From: UMGS973 sp963609975
GTDB lineage: Bacteria > Bacillota > Clostridia > Peptostreptococcales > Anaerovoracaceae
NCBI GenBank assembly: GCA_963609975.1
Contig: CAVDMD010000012.1
Location: 1 to 29,500, forward strand
Length of the DNA: 29,500 nucleotides
Direction: 5' to 3'
Shown here: positions 7,299-15,337 of the stretch, in pieces
Layout: every line of letters starts with the position of its first letter
Position numbering within the stretch: position 1 is the first letter of the stretch
Position numbers and translations under genes: made by a program
The notes under the pieces: model-generated
Told to the model about the DNA's origin: nothing
Database searches by the model: none
Seen by the model: the letters and a program-made list of their open reading frames with translations, nothing else

Positions 7299-7907
7299 TT
7301 AATATTCATCCGAAAATTCATCATCAAAGAGAAAATCGCTGTCAAGAAGCTCCTGCTTCTCGTTTCCGTATTCATACTCCGTATCTCCGCCGTCATCTGA
7401 TGTAAATGACACAACGTACTCATCAAGCGGATAGTCAAGACACCCCGAGAAATCATACTGATATTCATCGGCTTTAAGCTTTTGTATTCTGTAAAGCACA
7501 AGCGCCTCTTTTACGGGAACAGTCAGTGTACTTCCGTCCTTGCGGCTCCGGCAGCTTACATCCGTATCGAAATTGTACCAGTCTCTGAAACGCACAACCT
7601 CGTCTGTAAACAGCACCATGCTTCTCTCGTCATCCGTATTTCCGGCATAGCCTTTGAGGGCCCTTTTTATATTGTCAATCAGAGTAAAAAGCTCTGCCTC
7701 CTCATCGGGAACACCTGCCGCTATGTCCTCAAAATAGTTATCGGCAAGCTCCGACAGGACATCCGGTTCAACCCTTGAAAACAGCTGAAAAAGCACCTCG
7801 CTTGGTATATATTCGTCGGTTTCCATCAGCGCCGCAAAATTATCAAAGAACTCAAATTCTTCGGCACTGTCTATATCAATTATCTCAAAAAGTTTGTTCA
7901 AATCCAT
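7299..7907 (-). CDS. Acidic hypothetical protein
   Basis: 202 residues, no recognised family, no signal peptide and no membrane segment, so probably cytoplasmic. It is very acidic throughout, and its last 35 residues are almost wholly Asp, Glu, Tyr, Phe and Gly (ending FLFDDEFSDEY). The middle has a more globular look (MVLFTDEVVRFRDWYNF, VKEALVLYRIQKLKADEY). Start at 7907: GGA lies only 3-4 nt upstream, and a better AAAGGA lies about 14 nt upstream, so initiation may be modest. It lies 56 bp upstream of the cysteine-rich microprotein gene on the same strand, and no terminator separates them. Confidence 0.75.
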   Translation of the reverse strand: MDLNKLFEIIDIDSAEEFEFFDNFAALMETDEYIPSEVLFQLFSRVEPDVLSELADNYFEDIAAGVPDEEAELFTLIDNIKRALKGYAGNTDDERSMVLFTDEVVRFRDWYNFDTDVSCRSRKDGSTLTVPVKEALVLYRIQKLKADEYQYDFSGCLDYPLDEYVVSFTSDDGGDTEYEYGNEKQELLDSDFLFDDEFSDEY

Positions 7908-7941
7908 TCTTCCACTTATATTCCTTTCGTTTAGATGGTAT

Positions 7942-7969
7942 GATATAATATATATTATGGCACAATCAA
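7942..7969 (-). promoter_or_regulatory. Possible promoter of the acidic protein gene
   Basis: Minus strand: TTGATT (7964-7969), 16-bp spacer, TATATC (7942-7947). The -10 area overlaps a perfect 14-bp A/T palindrome, ATAATATATATTAT (7945-7958). Matches are only partial, so this is a tentative call. Confidence 0.3.
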
Positions 7970-8103
7970 TGCATTAAATCAACGGCAATAAAGCACTGAC
8001 TCAGGATCGCGCATAATAAAGCTGTGCCCGTCAGCGCGTACAGCAGTGATATAACTTTGCAACTCAGAGAAAATTAAAAGTCTGAAAGCGGGAGGTATGA
8101 GAT

Positions 8104-8322
8104 ATGAAAAGAAAATGTTTCAGATGCGGTTCTGAGAATCTCGTTAAAGTAGTGCCGGCCAAAGCTCTTGTAATACCGGAAATAAAACAGGAGGTAGAGA
8201 ACGGGGCTGCCGAAACAAGCTGCGGATGCACGGGATTTCTCTCATCACATATGACAAGATGCAGAAATTGCGGTTTTCAATGGGATGATATTATGGAACG
8301 ACAGATGATACAGCAGGAATAA
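8104..8322 (+). CDS. Small zinc-ribbon protein
   Basis: 72 residues. A CFRCGS knuckle at the N-terminus (C5, C8) and a CRNCGF knuckle near the C-terminus form a two-CxxC zinc-ribbon layout; between them lies a Gly-Cys-Gly-Cys insertion (SCGCTG). No enzymatic domain is present; such proteins bind nucleic acid or proteins, but nothing here decides which. GGGAGG lies about 7 nt before the ATG. It is 61 bp upstream of pepF on the same strand with no terminator between, so it may be the first gene of a pepF-nadK-rluA run. Function unknown. Confidence 0.75.
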   Translation: MKRKCFRCGSENLVKVVPAKALVIPEIKQEVENGAAETSCGCTGFLSSHMTRCRNCGFQWDDIMERQMIQQE

Positions 8323-8383
8323 CCGGCATATTCGCGCAAAAAGTATAAAAAGCCATACACCGGCATAAATCAGGAGGATAGAA

Positions 8384-10168
8384 ATGACAGAGAGAAACAA
8401 TATAGATCAAAAATACAAATGGGATATAGAGGCTATGTTTCCCGACGAGGCGCTCTGGGAGCAGGCAGTGGCGCAGTCCCTCAAAAAAGCAGACAGCTTT
8501 GCAGAGCTTTCGGGACATCTGACAGACAGCGCAGACTCGCTTCTCAAAGCATTCAGACTGCGTGACGATATGTGGCAGCAGCTCGAAAAAGCATATGTAT
8601 ACGCAAGAATGAAAAGAGATGAGGACAACAGAGTTTCAAAATATCAGGCAATGACAGACAAATGCTTTGCCGCCATTGCAAAAATGTCGGCGGTATCATC
8701 GTTTTTCACACCTGAGCTGCTTGAAGCGCCGGAAGACAGAATACTCGGGTTTCTGAGCGAAAACAAAGACCTTGAAATCTACAGATTTGCAATAACAGAA
8801 ACACTCAGACAAAAGGCTCATGTGCTGTCAAAATCAGAAGAAAACATCATGGCTCAGCTAAGCGAAGTAACCAATGCCTCAGGCGATATATTCACAATGC
8901 TGAACAATGCGGATATCAGATTCGGCACAGTAACAGATGATGAGGGAAATTCTCTTGAGCTTACACACGGCAACTATATCACTCTAATGGAAAGCCACAA
9001 CAGAGAAGTCAGAAAAGAAGCCTTCACCCATATGTATGAGGCATACAAAAAACAGATAAACACTATCGCTGCAGCCTACAGCTACAACACCAAAACAGAT
9101 GTTGTGACGGCAAGAATAAGGAAATATGAATCAGCAAAGCACGCCGCCCTTGCAGGTGATGATGTGGATGCTGCGGTTTACGATAACCTGATTAAAGTAG
9201 TTAACGACAGTCTGCCTGTTCTTCACAGATATCTCAACATCAGAAAAAAGCTTCTGGGCGTTGATGAAATGAAAATGTACGATGTGTATGTTCCTCTGAT
9301 TCAGCTTCCAAAAAAAGAAATCACCTTTGAAGCTGCGGTGGAGCTTGCCAACAGAGGCCTTGCCCCTCTTGGCACCGAGTATCTCGAAAGAATGAACAAA
9401 GGCATAGAGGCAAGATGGATTGACGTATACGAAAACGAGGGCAAAACAAGCGGAGCCTACAGCTTCGGAAGCTATGACTCAATGCCGTATATACTTATGA
9501 ACTTCAGCAGCACCCTCAAAGATGTTTTCACTCTGGTTCACGAAATGGGTCATTCAATGCACTCAAGCTATACAAGACAGTATCAGCCTTTCATATACGG
9601 AAGTCACTCTATTTTTACGGCTGAGGTTGCCTCAACAGTCAATGAATCACTGCTTATGAGACACCTGCTTGATAACGAAACAGACCCTGAAATGAGAAAA
9701 TACCTGCTGAATATGTATATCGAGGAATTCAGAACCACGCTTTTCAGGCAGACCATGTTTGCGGAATTTGAAGATATGACCCACAAGGCAGTCGAAAACG
9801 GCGAGGTGCTTACGGCAGACCTGCTGAATGAAACATATTATGCGCTTAACTCCAAATATTTCGGAGATGCCGTTACCGATGACGAATACATTAAATATGA
9901 ATGGGCCAGAATACCTCATTTTTATAATGCTTTTTATGTTTACAAATATGCCACAGGCTATTCGGCAGCAACCGCAATATCATCAAAAATACTTGCAGAG
10001 GGAACCCCTGCGCGTGATAATTATCTGGAATTTCTCAAAACAGGCGATTCCGACACCCCTATAGAGCTTCTCAAGACAGCAGGAGTGGATATGAGCAGCC
10101 CTGAGCCTGTCTGCGCAGCTATGAAAGTATTTGAATCCCTTGTTGATGAATTTGAAAAGCTCATATAA
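8384..10168 (+). CDS. pepF: Oligoendopeptidase F (M3 family)
   Basis: Cytoplasmic zinc metallopeptidase that cuts short peptides, typically 7-17 residues. The 594-residue length is normal for PepF. The zinc motif is HEMGHSMHS (H386, E387, H390), and the third ligand is the glutamate of FTAEVAS (E414). The N-terminal helical part begins IDQKYKWDIEAMFPDE, the standard opening of the family. The C-terminal region with YKYATGYSAATAIS also matches. AGGAGG lies 6 nt before ATG at 8384. nadK follows after 29 nt, so these plus-strand genes are probably co-transcribed. No signal peptide. Confidence 0.96.
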   Translation: MTERNNIDQKYKWDIEAMFPDEALWEQAVAQSLKKADSFAELSGHLTDSADSLLKAFRLRDDMWQQLEKAYVYARMKRDEDNRVSKYQAMTDKCFAAIAKMSAVSSFFTPELLEAPEDRILGFLSENKDLEIYRFAITETLRQKAHVLSKSEENIMAQLSEVTNASGDIFTMLNNADIRFGTVTDDEGNSLELTHGNYITLMESHNREVRKEAFTHMYEAYKKQINTIAAAYSYNTKTDVVTARIRKYESAKHAALAGDDVDAAVYDNLIKVVNDSLPVLHRYLNIRKKLLGVDEMKMYDVYVPLIQLPKKEITFEAAVELANRGLAPLGTEYLERMNKGIEARWIDVYENEGKTSGAYSFGSYDSMPYILMNFSSTLKDVFTLVHEMGHSMHSSYTRQYQPFIYGSHSIFTAEVASTVNESLLMRHLLDNETDPEMRKYLLNMYIEEFRTTLFRQTMFAEFEDMTHKAVENGEVLTADLLNETYYALNSKYFGDAVTDDEYIKYEWARIPHFYNAFYVYKYATGYSAATAISSKILAEGTPARDNYLEFLKTGDSDTPIELLKTAGVDMSSPEPVCAAMKVFESLVDEFEKLI

Positions 10169-10197
10169 TATACCACCTTATTCACAGGAGAAACACA

Positions 10198-11001
10198 GTG
10201 AACAGAACAGTAAATATTACAGCAAACGACACTGAGCTGTCATTAAAAACAAAAGCAAGACTTTCGGCAATGCTTGAAAAAGCAGGCTTTGTGGTAAGCA
10301 GAGAATTTGACCGTGATGCCGAGCTTACTGTGTGCATAGGCGGTGACGGCGCATTCCTGCAGACAATGCAGGAGCATAATTTCCCCGCCATGCCCATAAT
10401 CGGCATCAACACCGGACATCTGGGATTTTTTCAGGAAATATCGCCCGACAGGCTTGATGATTTCATATTCAACTACACACAGAATATGTACAGACTGCAG
10501 AAGCTGACAACGGTAAAGGCAACCGTAAAAACAAATGACGGCTCAGCATATGAGCACATAGGACTTAATGAAATAGTCCTGCGAGGCTCTCACTCCTATG
10601 CGGTACATCTGAACATATCCATAGGAGACAGCTTCATAGAGCGTTTCAGCGGCGACGGCATACTGGTGGCAACCCCGTCAGGCTCCACGGCATACAACTA
10701 TTCCCTCGGAGGCTCCATAGTGGATCCAAGGCTCAATCTGCTTCAGGTAACCCCTATCGCTCCTATGAACACAACCGCATACAGGTGCTTTACCTCCAGC
10801 ATACTCCTGCCTTCTGATTTATCGCTGGGTGTTATCCCCGAAAATCACAAGGATACTACAATATACATAACCAACGACGGTTATGAAACCAGATACGAAA
10901 ACGTTAAAAGCATCAGAATCGAGTTCGCAGACAAAATAGTTCAGCTTTTGAGGTTTGACACTTATGACTTCTGGAACAAGGTTAAAACCAAATTCTTATA
11001 G
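10198..11001 (+). CDS. nadK: NAD kinase
   Basis: Phosphorylates NAD to NADP with ATP or polyphosphate in the cytoplasm. Diagnostic motifs are IGGDGAFL (GGDG at 48-51, with Ala where Thr is commoner), IIGINTGHLGFF, GLNEIVLRG, and ISGDG-type FSGDGILVATPSGSTAYNYSLGG. Length, 267 residues, is normal for short bacterial forms. The start codon is GTG at 10198, preceded by AGGAG. The stop lies 8 bp before the pseudouridine synthase start, indicating tight co-transcription with it and with pepF upstream. Confidence 0.95.
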   Translation: MNRTVNITANDTELSLKTKARLSAMLEKAGFVVSREFDRDAELTVCIGGDGAFLQTMQEHNFPAMPIIGINTGHLGFFQEISPDRLDDFIFNYTQNMYRLQKLTTVKATVKTNDGSAYEHIGLNEIVLRGSHSYAVHLNISIGDSFIERFSGDGILVATPSGSTAYNYSLGGSIVDPRLNLLQVTPIAPMNTTAYRCFTSSILLPSDLSLGVIPENHKDTTIYITNDGYETRYENVKSIRIEFADKIVQLLRFDTYDFWNKVKTKFL

Positions 11002-11009
11002 GATCGCAT

Positions 11010-11903
11010 ATGAATAAATTTGAATATATAATTACAGAAAACGACAAAGACATTCCAATCAAAAAAATCATGCGCAGGGAGTTTGGATTTTCCTCAAAGC
11101 TTATGACAAAGATTAAACAGAACAGATCCGCATATCTTAACGGACAGTCCCTGCCCGGCTGGGTTACAGGTGATGCAGGCGATATTCTCACTGTCATGCT
11201 GCCTGAGGAAACAAGCGATTTTGAACCCGAACCAATACCTGTAACTCCTGTATATGAGGATAGCGACCTGCTTATCATCAACAAGCAGCCCGGTTTTGTG
11301 GTGCATCCCACAAAGGGACACCCTGCCCACACCATAGCCAACGGACTGATGCAGTATCTGATTGACACTGATCAGAAATTCAAGATACGTTTTATCAACA
11401 GACTTGATATGGATACCTCAGGGCTTCTGATTATAGCCAAGAACTCCCATGCTCAGGACAGTTTTATGAAACAGATGAAAGCAAATACCATAAAAAAACA
11501 GTACATAGCCATAGTAAAAGGTATTATCACCGAAAACGAGGGTACTGTAGATATGCCTATCGGAAGACCTGATCCTGACAGAGTAGAGCGCCGGGTAATG
11601 ACAGAAGGCGGATACCCTTCGGTAACACATTACAGCGTAATAGAAAGATTTGATAATCATACCTTAGTCAGCCTTATTCTCGAAACAGGCCGTACCCATC
11701 AGATAAGAGTACATATGGCATATATAGGACATCCCGTACTCGGAGATCATCTGTACGGCGGTGAAAACCCCCTGCTCATTGACAGGCAGGCTCTCCACTC
11801 GCAGTATCTTTCATTCAACCACCCTGTTTCCGATAAGAGGATTGATGTTGAGGCTCCGCTTCATGATGATATGATAGGCCTGATAAAAAAGCTCAGAAAA
11901 TAG
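11010..11903 (+). CDS. RluA-family RNA pseudouridine synthase
   Basis: Converts specific uridines in rRNA or tRNA to pseudouridine. The catalytic motif is RLDMDTSGLLI with catalytic aspartate D133. An S4-like RNA-binding region occupies roughly residues 15-70, and the closing family motifs GRTHQIRVHMAYIGHPVLGDHLYGG are present. At 297 residues it matches the RluA/RluD subfamily; which uridine it modifies cannot be decided. AGGA lies 6 nt before the ATG at 11010. The last 43 bp overlap a small convergent reading frame on the other strand, and only a weak hairpin (11904-11924) follows, so its terminator is unclear. Confidence 0.94.
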   Translation: MNKFEYIITENDKDIPIKKIMRREFGFSSKLMTKIKQNRSAYLNGQSLPGWVTGDAGDILTVMLPEETSDFEPEPIPVTPVYEDSDLLIINKQPGFVVHPTKGHPAHTIANGLMQYLIDTDQKFKIRFINRLDMDTSGLLIIAKNSHAQDSFMKQMKANTIKKQYIAIVKGIITENEGTVDMPIGRPDPDRVERRVMTEGGYPSVTHYSVIERFDNHTLVSLILETGRTHQIRVHMAYIGHPVLGDHLYGGENPLLIDRQALHSQYLSFNHPVSDKRIDVEAPLHDDMIGLIKKLRK

Positions 11904-12121
11904 TAAAGCTTTTCATGCTTTTTCAGCATTGCTGCCTCAAATGCCGTCTTTTCGACATCTGTTAAGGTACTGTCTGCATATTCTGATAAAATTCCTGCTG
12001 CACACCTGCTGTCAGTTTTTAATGGCTTTAAGGTATCTAACAAAGTGTTGCCTGCCGAAGCAAAATCATCTGTCCTGTAAACCGCAGTTCTTAAAGCTGT
12101 TATAGGTCTGGTATTTGCCAT
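11861..12121 (-). CDS. Small hypothetical protein, C-terminus antisense to the pseudouridine synthase gene
   Basis: 86 residues, family not recognised, no membrane segment or signal. The ATG at 12121 (protein begins MANTRPITALRTAVYRTDDF) is preceded by AGGAAGGGG at a good distance, which argues that it is translated. An in-frame ATG at 12139 would lie upstream of that binding site and is less likely. A TATAAA-type -10 lies upstream. The last 14 codons run antisense through the end of the RluA-family gene, giving the tail FFIRPIISS; this suggests that an original stop was lost or that the gene is a remnant. Existence is probable, function unknown. Confidence 0.5.
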   Translation of the reverse strand: MANTRPITALRTAVYRTDDFASAGNTLLDTLKPLKTDSRCAAGILSEYADSTLTDVEKTAFEAAMLKKHEKLYYFLSFFIRPIISS

Positions 12122-12210
12122 ACTGTACCCCTTCCTCAAGTATATTTTATATGTTTAACTCATTAAATCATATCTTTAATGCAATCAATACGTCTGATAA
12201 AAAGATATGT

Positions 12211-12255
12211 AAAAAAGCGACCCTCCGGAAATACATATTGTATGCCCGAAGGGTC
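12211..12255 (-). terminator. Terminator at the end of the aco-lip unit
   Basis: On the minus strand GACCCTTCGG pairs with CCGGAGGGTC (one mismatch), with an inner ATACA/TGTAT stem, followed by GC and TTTTTT. It lies 20 bp after the stop of the last lplA gene and marks the end of the eight-gene unit. Confidence 0.75.
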
Positions 12256-12275
12256 TTGTATTTATAGGAAATGTG

Positions 12276-13274
12276 CTAGCTGCATATGATGCGAGCTATG
12301 TCTGCAGGACTTATATCAGTAAACGCACCGTCACAGAAAGCGTTTTCCAGCTGCTGTCTGACGCTGTTATATTCATAAGGACAATCAGCCAAGGCTTCTT
12401 CAATCTTATCCATATCCTGATTTCCGAAGAAATTACCTGTAATACTGATTTCGGTTATTCTTCCCCGCTTTACATTAAGGCTGCAGCAGACGTCTCCGCC
12501 TCTGCATCTGTCCTGTCTGACTATATCAAATTCAGGATTTCTGCCGTAAATGCTTTCCCAGTCTGCAAATTTTTCTGCTGCAATTTCTTCAATTCTATCA
12601 AAGTCTTTTTGTGTAAGTGAAACAACCTGATAACTGTCTTTGATAAACTTTTCTATTATTCTGTCTCTGAATTCTGTTATTGACAAAGGCTGTGTAAAAT
12701 AATCGCTTATATTTCCCACATACTCGCGAACTGATTTTACTCCCTTTGATTCAAGTTTTTTTTCATTTGACAGCGTACTTCTCTCCAGCATCTCCAAATC
12801 TGTACTGTACAGCAAAGAGCCATGATGCACCACAAAACCGTTTTTCATATACTGTGCATTGCCTGAAATTTTCCGGCCGTCTGCCATAATATCATTTCTT
12901 CCGTCAAAATAGGCTTCTATACCCAAAGACTTCAGCACCTCTATAATCGGCTCTGTATATTCTCTAAAAGAAATCGATTCTGCTTTTGCCGGCGCAATAA
13001 AACTGAACTGCCATCCTCCCAGATCAGTAAAAATTGTGCCTCCGCCTGACATTCTTCTTACCACATTTATATTGTTTTCTTTAACATATTCAGTGTTTAT
13101 TTCTCCATATGTATTCTGAAACTTTCCTACCATAACAGTAGGAGTAGTCCGCCATATGAGAAACACAGTATTATCGGGAAACGTTTTCTCTGATGTAAGA
13201 TAATATTCAAGCGCAAAGCTGGAGTATACATCTAAAAAATCGTTTTCAATGTATACATATCTGTTATCTTTCAC
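12276..13274 (-). CDS. lplA: Lipoate-protein ligase, distal copy
   Basis: Activates lipoate or octanoate as the adenylate and transfers it to lipoyl-domain lysines. 332 residues: N-terminal catalytic domain with RRMSGGGTIFTDLGGWQFSF (family norm RRxSGGGxVxHDxGNxNFS, so the GNxNFS part is altered here to GGWQFSF), the lysine motif KISGNAQ, and VVHHGSLLY, plus a C-terminal accessory domain with GRNPEFD. The start is GTG at 13274, overlapping the end of lipA by 11 bp. It is the last gene of the aco-lip unit. A second, divergent copy lies at 14375-15310, and the two probably differ in acyl donor or target. It could also be an amidotransferase rather than a ligase. Confidence 0.88.
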   Translation of the reverse strand: MKDNRYVYIENDFLDVYSSFALEYYLTSEKTFPDNTVFLIWRTTPTVMVGKFQNTYGEINTEYVKENNINVVRRMSGGGTIFTDLGGWQFSFIAPAKAESISFREYTEPIIEVLKSLGIEAYFDGRNDIMADGRKISGNAQYMKNGFVVHHGSLLYSTDLEMLERSTLSNEKKLESKGVKSVREYVGNISDYFTQPLSITEFRDRIIEKFIKDSYQVVSLTQKDFDRIEEIAAEKFADWESIYGRNPEFDIVRQDRCRGGDVCCSLNVKRGRITEISITGNFFGNQDMDKIEEALADCPYEYNSVRQQLENAFCDGAFTDISPADIARIICS

Positions 13275-14103
13275 TTCTTAACGCCTCCTCTGCCCGATAT
13301 GAGCTGCGTACAAGAGGTCCGCTTGCCACATACAAAAAGCCTTTTTTCTGACCTGCCTCTCTGTACCTGTCAAACTGTTCCTGTGATATATATTCATAAA
13401 CCGGAATATGACCGCTTGTAGGCCGCATATACTGTCCTATAGTAATTAAATCACATTCAGTGCTTCTCACATCGTTCATAAGCTCAAATACCTCCTGCTC
13501 TGTTTCACCAAGCCCTACCATAATACCTGTTTTGGTAATAACATCAGGCTGTATCTCTTTTGCTCTCTGCAGCAGCCTCAGAGATCTGTCATAATTTGCT
13601 TCCGGTCTTACCTCTGTGTAAAGTCTTTTAACTGTTTCTATATTGTGATTAAGCACATCAGGCTCTGCTTCAAGGACTATTTCAAGAGCAGCTTTACTGC
13701 CCTTCAAATCTGGAATCAGCACTTCAACCGTTGTATCGCCCGAAAGTTCTCTGATAGCTCTGATTACTGCCGCAAACTGCTCTGCGCCTCCATTAGGCAA
13801 ATCATCACGTGTAACGCTTGTAATAACTGAATGCTTAATCCCCATTGAAGCTACTGCTTTTGCAATTCTCTCCGGCTCATCTGCATCAACCGGCTCAGGA
13901 TTTCCGTTTGTTATATTGCAGAACCTGCAGTTTCTGGTGCACCGGCTGCCAAGTATCATGAACGTAGCTGTTTTCCGTTTGAAACATTCCCCCATATTAG
14001 GGCAGCTTGCCGCGCTGCAAACCGTATTCAGCCTGTAATCGTCAAGCATCTTTCTGACATTCTCAATATCATTCTGGTTGTATCTAACCCTTATCTGTCC
14101 CAC
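13264..14103 (-). CDS. lipA: Lipoyl synthase
   Basis: Radical-SAM enzyme inserting two sulfur atoms into protein-bound octanoyl chains. Both clusters are visible: the auxiliary CSAASCPNMGEC (C29, C34, C40) and the radical-SAM CTRNCRFC (C55, C59, C62). The C-terminal RSSYRAEEAL carries the conserved serine that ligates the auxiliary cluster. 279 residues, normal. Starts with GTG at 14103, 3 bp after the free lipoyl-protein gene, with AAAGGA upstream, and overlaps the downstream lplA by 11 bp. With two ligases beside it, the cell can convert octanoyl to lipoyl on the neighbouring complex. Lipoyl synthase genes are also known inside acetoin operons (acoS of Pelobacter). Confidence 0.95.
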   Translation of the reverse strand: MGQIRVRYNQNDIENVRKMLDDYRLNTVCSAASCPNMGECFKRKTATFMILGSRCTRNCRFCNITNGNPEPVDADEPERIAKAVASMGIKHSVITSVTRDDLPNGGAEQFAAVIRAIRELSGDTTVEVLIPDLKGSKAALEIVLEAEPDVLNHNIETVKRLYTEVRPEANYDRSLRLLQRAKEIQPDVITKTGIMVGLGETEQEVFELMNDVRSTECDLITIGQYMRPTSGHIPVYEYISQEQFDRYREAGQKKGFLYVASGPLVRSSYRAEEALRSER

Positions 14104-14106
14104 TTT

Positions 14107-14361
14107 TTATTTTCCTTTTCCTGCGTATTGCTGTTCTATAACCGCAACTACTGCGCCTACTCTTGCATATGAGCCTTCTTCAAAACACATCTCCGAAAGT
14201 ATTCCGTCAGCAGTTGCTTCCACTTCGCATACTACTTTATCTGTTTCAATCTCAAATACAGGTTCACCTTTTTTAACCTGCTCGCCCTGCTCCTTGAGCC
14301 ATGATATGATAATTCCTTCTTCCATACAGGAACTCAGTTTTGGCATATAAATTTTTTCCAT
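14107..14361 (-). CDS. Free-standing lipoyl-domain protein
   Basis: 84 residues consisting of one biotinyl/lipoyl domain and nothing else. The modified lysine is K42 in EIETDKVVCEVEA; MPKLSSCMEEG opens the fold and a short QQYAGKGK tail ends it. ATG at 14361 has AGGAGG 9 nt upstream, while an upstream extension to 14409 would overlap the end of the preceding lplA. It is not GcvH (too short, wrong surroundings) and not biotin carrier (ETDK rather than a typical AMKM). It differs clearly from the near-identical lipoyl domains of AcoC and AcoL. Placed between lplA and lipA, it may be a carrier or scaffold on which lipoyl groups are built, or an extra swinging arm. Confidence 0.85.
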   Translation of the reverse strand: MEKIYMPKLSSCMEEGIIISWLKEQGEQVKKGEPVFEIETDKVVCEVEATADGILSEMCFEEGSYARVGAVVAVIEQQYAGKGK

Positions 14362-14374
14362 TGCGCATCGCCTC

Positions 14375-15310
14375 CTATATCCGTACAAAGATATCTCTGT
14401 TTTTTTCAAGACCCTCTCTCACGTATTTTTCTGAAAATCTTTTCGTACGATAATAGTTCTGTAATACACCAAGCCTTTCAGAATCCAGTGCTTTGCCTGC
14501 AAAATCCGCTTTTACTCCGCTGATAATACCTTTTTCCACAGAAAGTTCCATCTCAAGCGGACTGTCACCATAAAAATGTACTTCTTTAACTGTAAAGGCA
14601 GGTGATTTTCCAATTACCCATTCCCATGTTTTCAGGTTTTCAGCTTCCCTGCTGATAAACTGTTTTTCTTCTCTGCCAAGACATATTTTCTCTCCGCCTC
14701 TGCAAAAATAGTCGATTATGTAATTCTTAAATTCCTCTATTGTAATATCAGTGTAAAGACTGATGTTTGTAACACTGCTTCTTAATGATTTGACAGCCTT
14801 CGAACTGTATGCCAAGCTGTCATTTTTAATGTATTTCTTCATTTTTTTCAGGTCAGCGTTAAAGAGCAATGTGCCATGATGAATAATTCTTTTATTTTTA
14901 ATCATTTGAGCATTACCTGAAATTTTATCACCTAATATGGCAATATCGCTCTTGTTACGCTTAAATGCAGGTATACCAAGCGACTGCAGCATATTGACAA
15001 CCGGCAGCAGAAATTCTTCATACTGATCAGCCGTATCGGCATTAAAATCTCTTATCATGCTGAAATTTATATTGCCTCTGTCATGAAAAACAGTACCGCC
15101 TCCCGAATTTCTTCTTGCTAAAGTTATACCGTCTGCCACAGCTTCATCCACATTTACTTCCTCAAATATATTCTGATTTCTTCCCACTATTACAGAAGCT
15201 TCGTTTATCCAAAGTATGAAACAATTTTCTTTATCGATATTTTTGCACAGAAATTCTTCAAGGGCTAAATTATAAAATACATTTGAGCTTTCACTTATAA
15301 TCCACTTCAT
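14375..15310 (-). CDS. lplA: Lipoate-protein ligase, proximal copy
   Basis: 311-residue lipoate/octanoate-protein ligase with canonical motifs: ARRNSGGGTVFHDRGNINFSM, KISGNAQMIKN (catalytic lysine) and IIHHGTLLF, plus a C-terminal accessory domain including GKSPAFTVKE. Compared with the distal copy (12276-13274) its SGGG-HDRGNINFS motif is complete. ATG at 15310 is preceded by an AAAGG-type site. It lies 27 bp after acoL and 13 bp before the free lipoyl-protein gene, whose ribosome binding site overlaps its end, so translation is probably coupled. Its natural target is most likely AcoC, AcoL and the free lipoyl domain. Whether it scavenges lipoate or octanoate cannot be seen. Confidence 0.92.
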   Translation of the reverse strand: MKWIISESSNVFYNLALEEFLCKNIDKENCFILWINEASVIVGRNQNIFEEVNVDEAVADGITLARRNSGGGTVFHDRGNINFSMIRDFNADTADQYEEFLLPVVNMLQSLGIPAFKRNKSDIAILGDKISGNAQMIKNKRIIHHGTLLFNADLKKMKKYIKNDSLAYSSKAVKSLRSSVTNISLYTDITIEEFKNYIIDYFCRGGEKICLGREEKQFISREAENLKTWEWVIGKSPAFTVKEVHFYGDSPLEMELSVEKGIISGVKADFAGKALDSERLGVLQNYYRTKRFSEKYVREGLEKNRDIFVRI

Positions 15311-15337
15311 ATACCTGCAAAACCTTTCTATATTATA

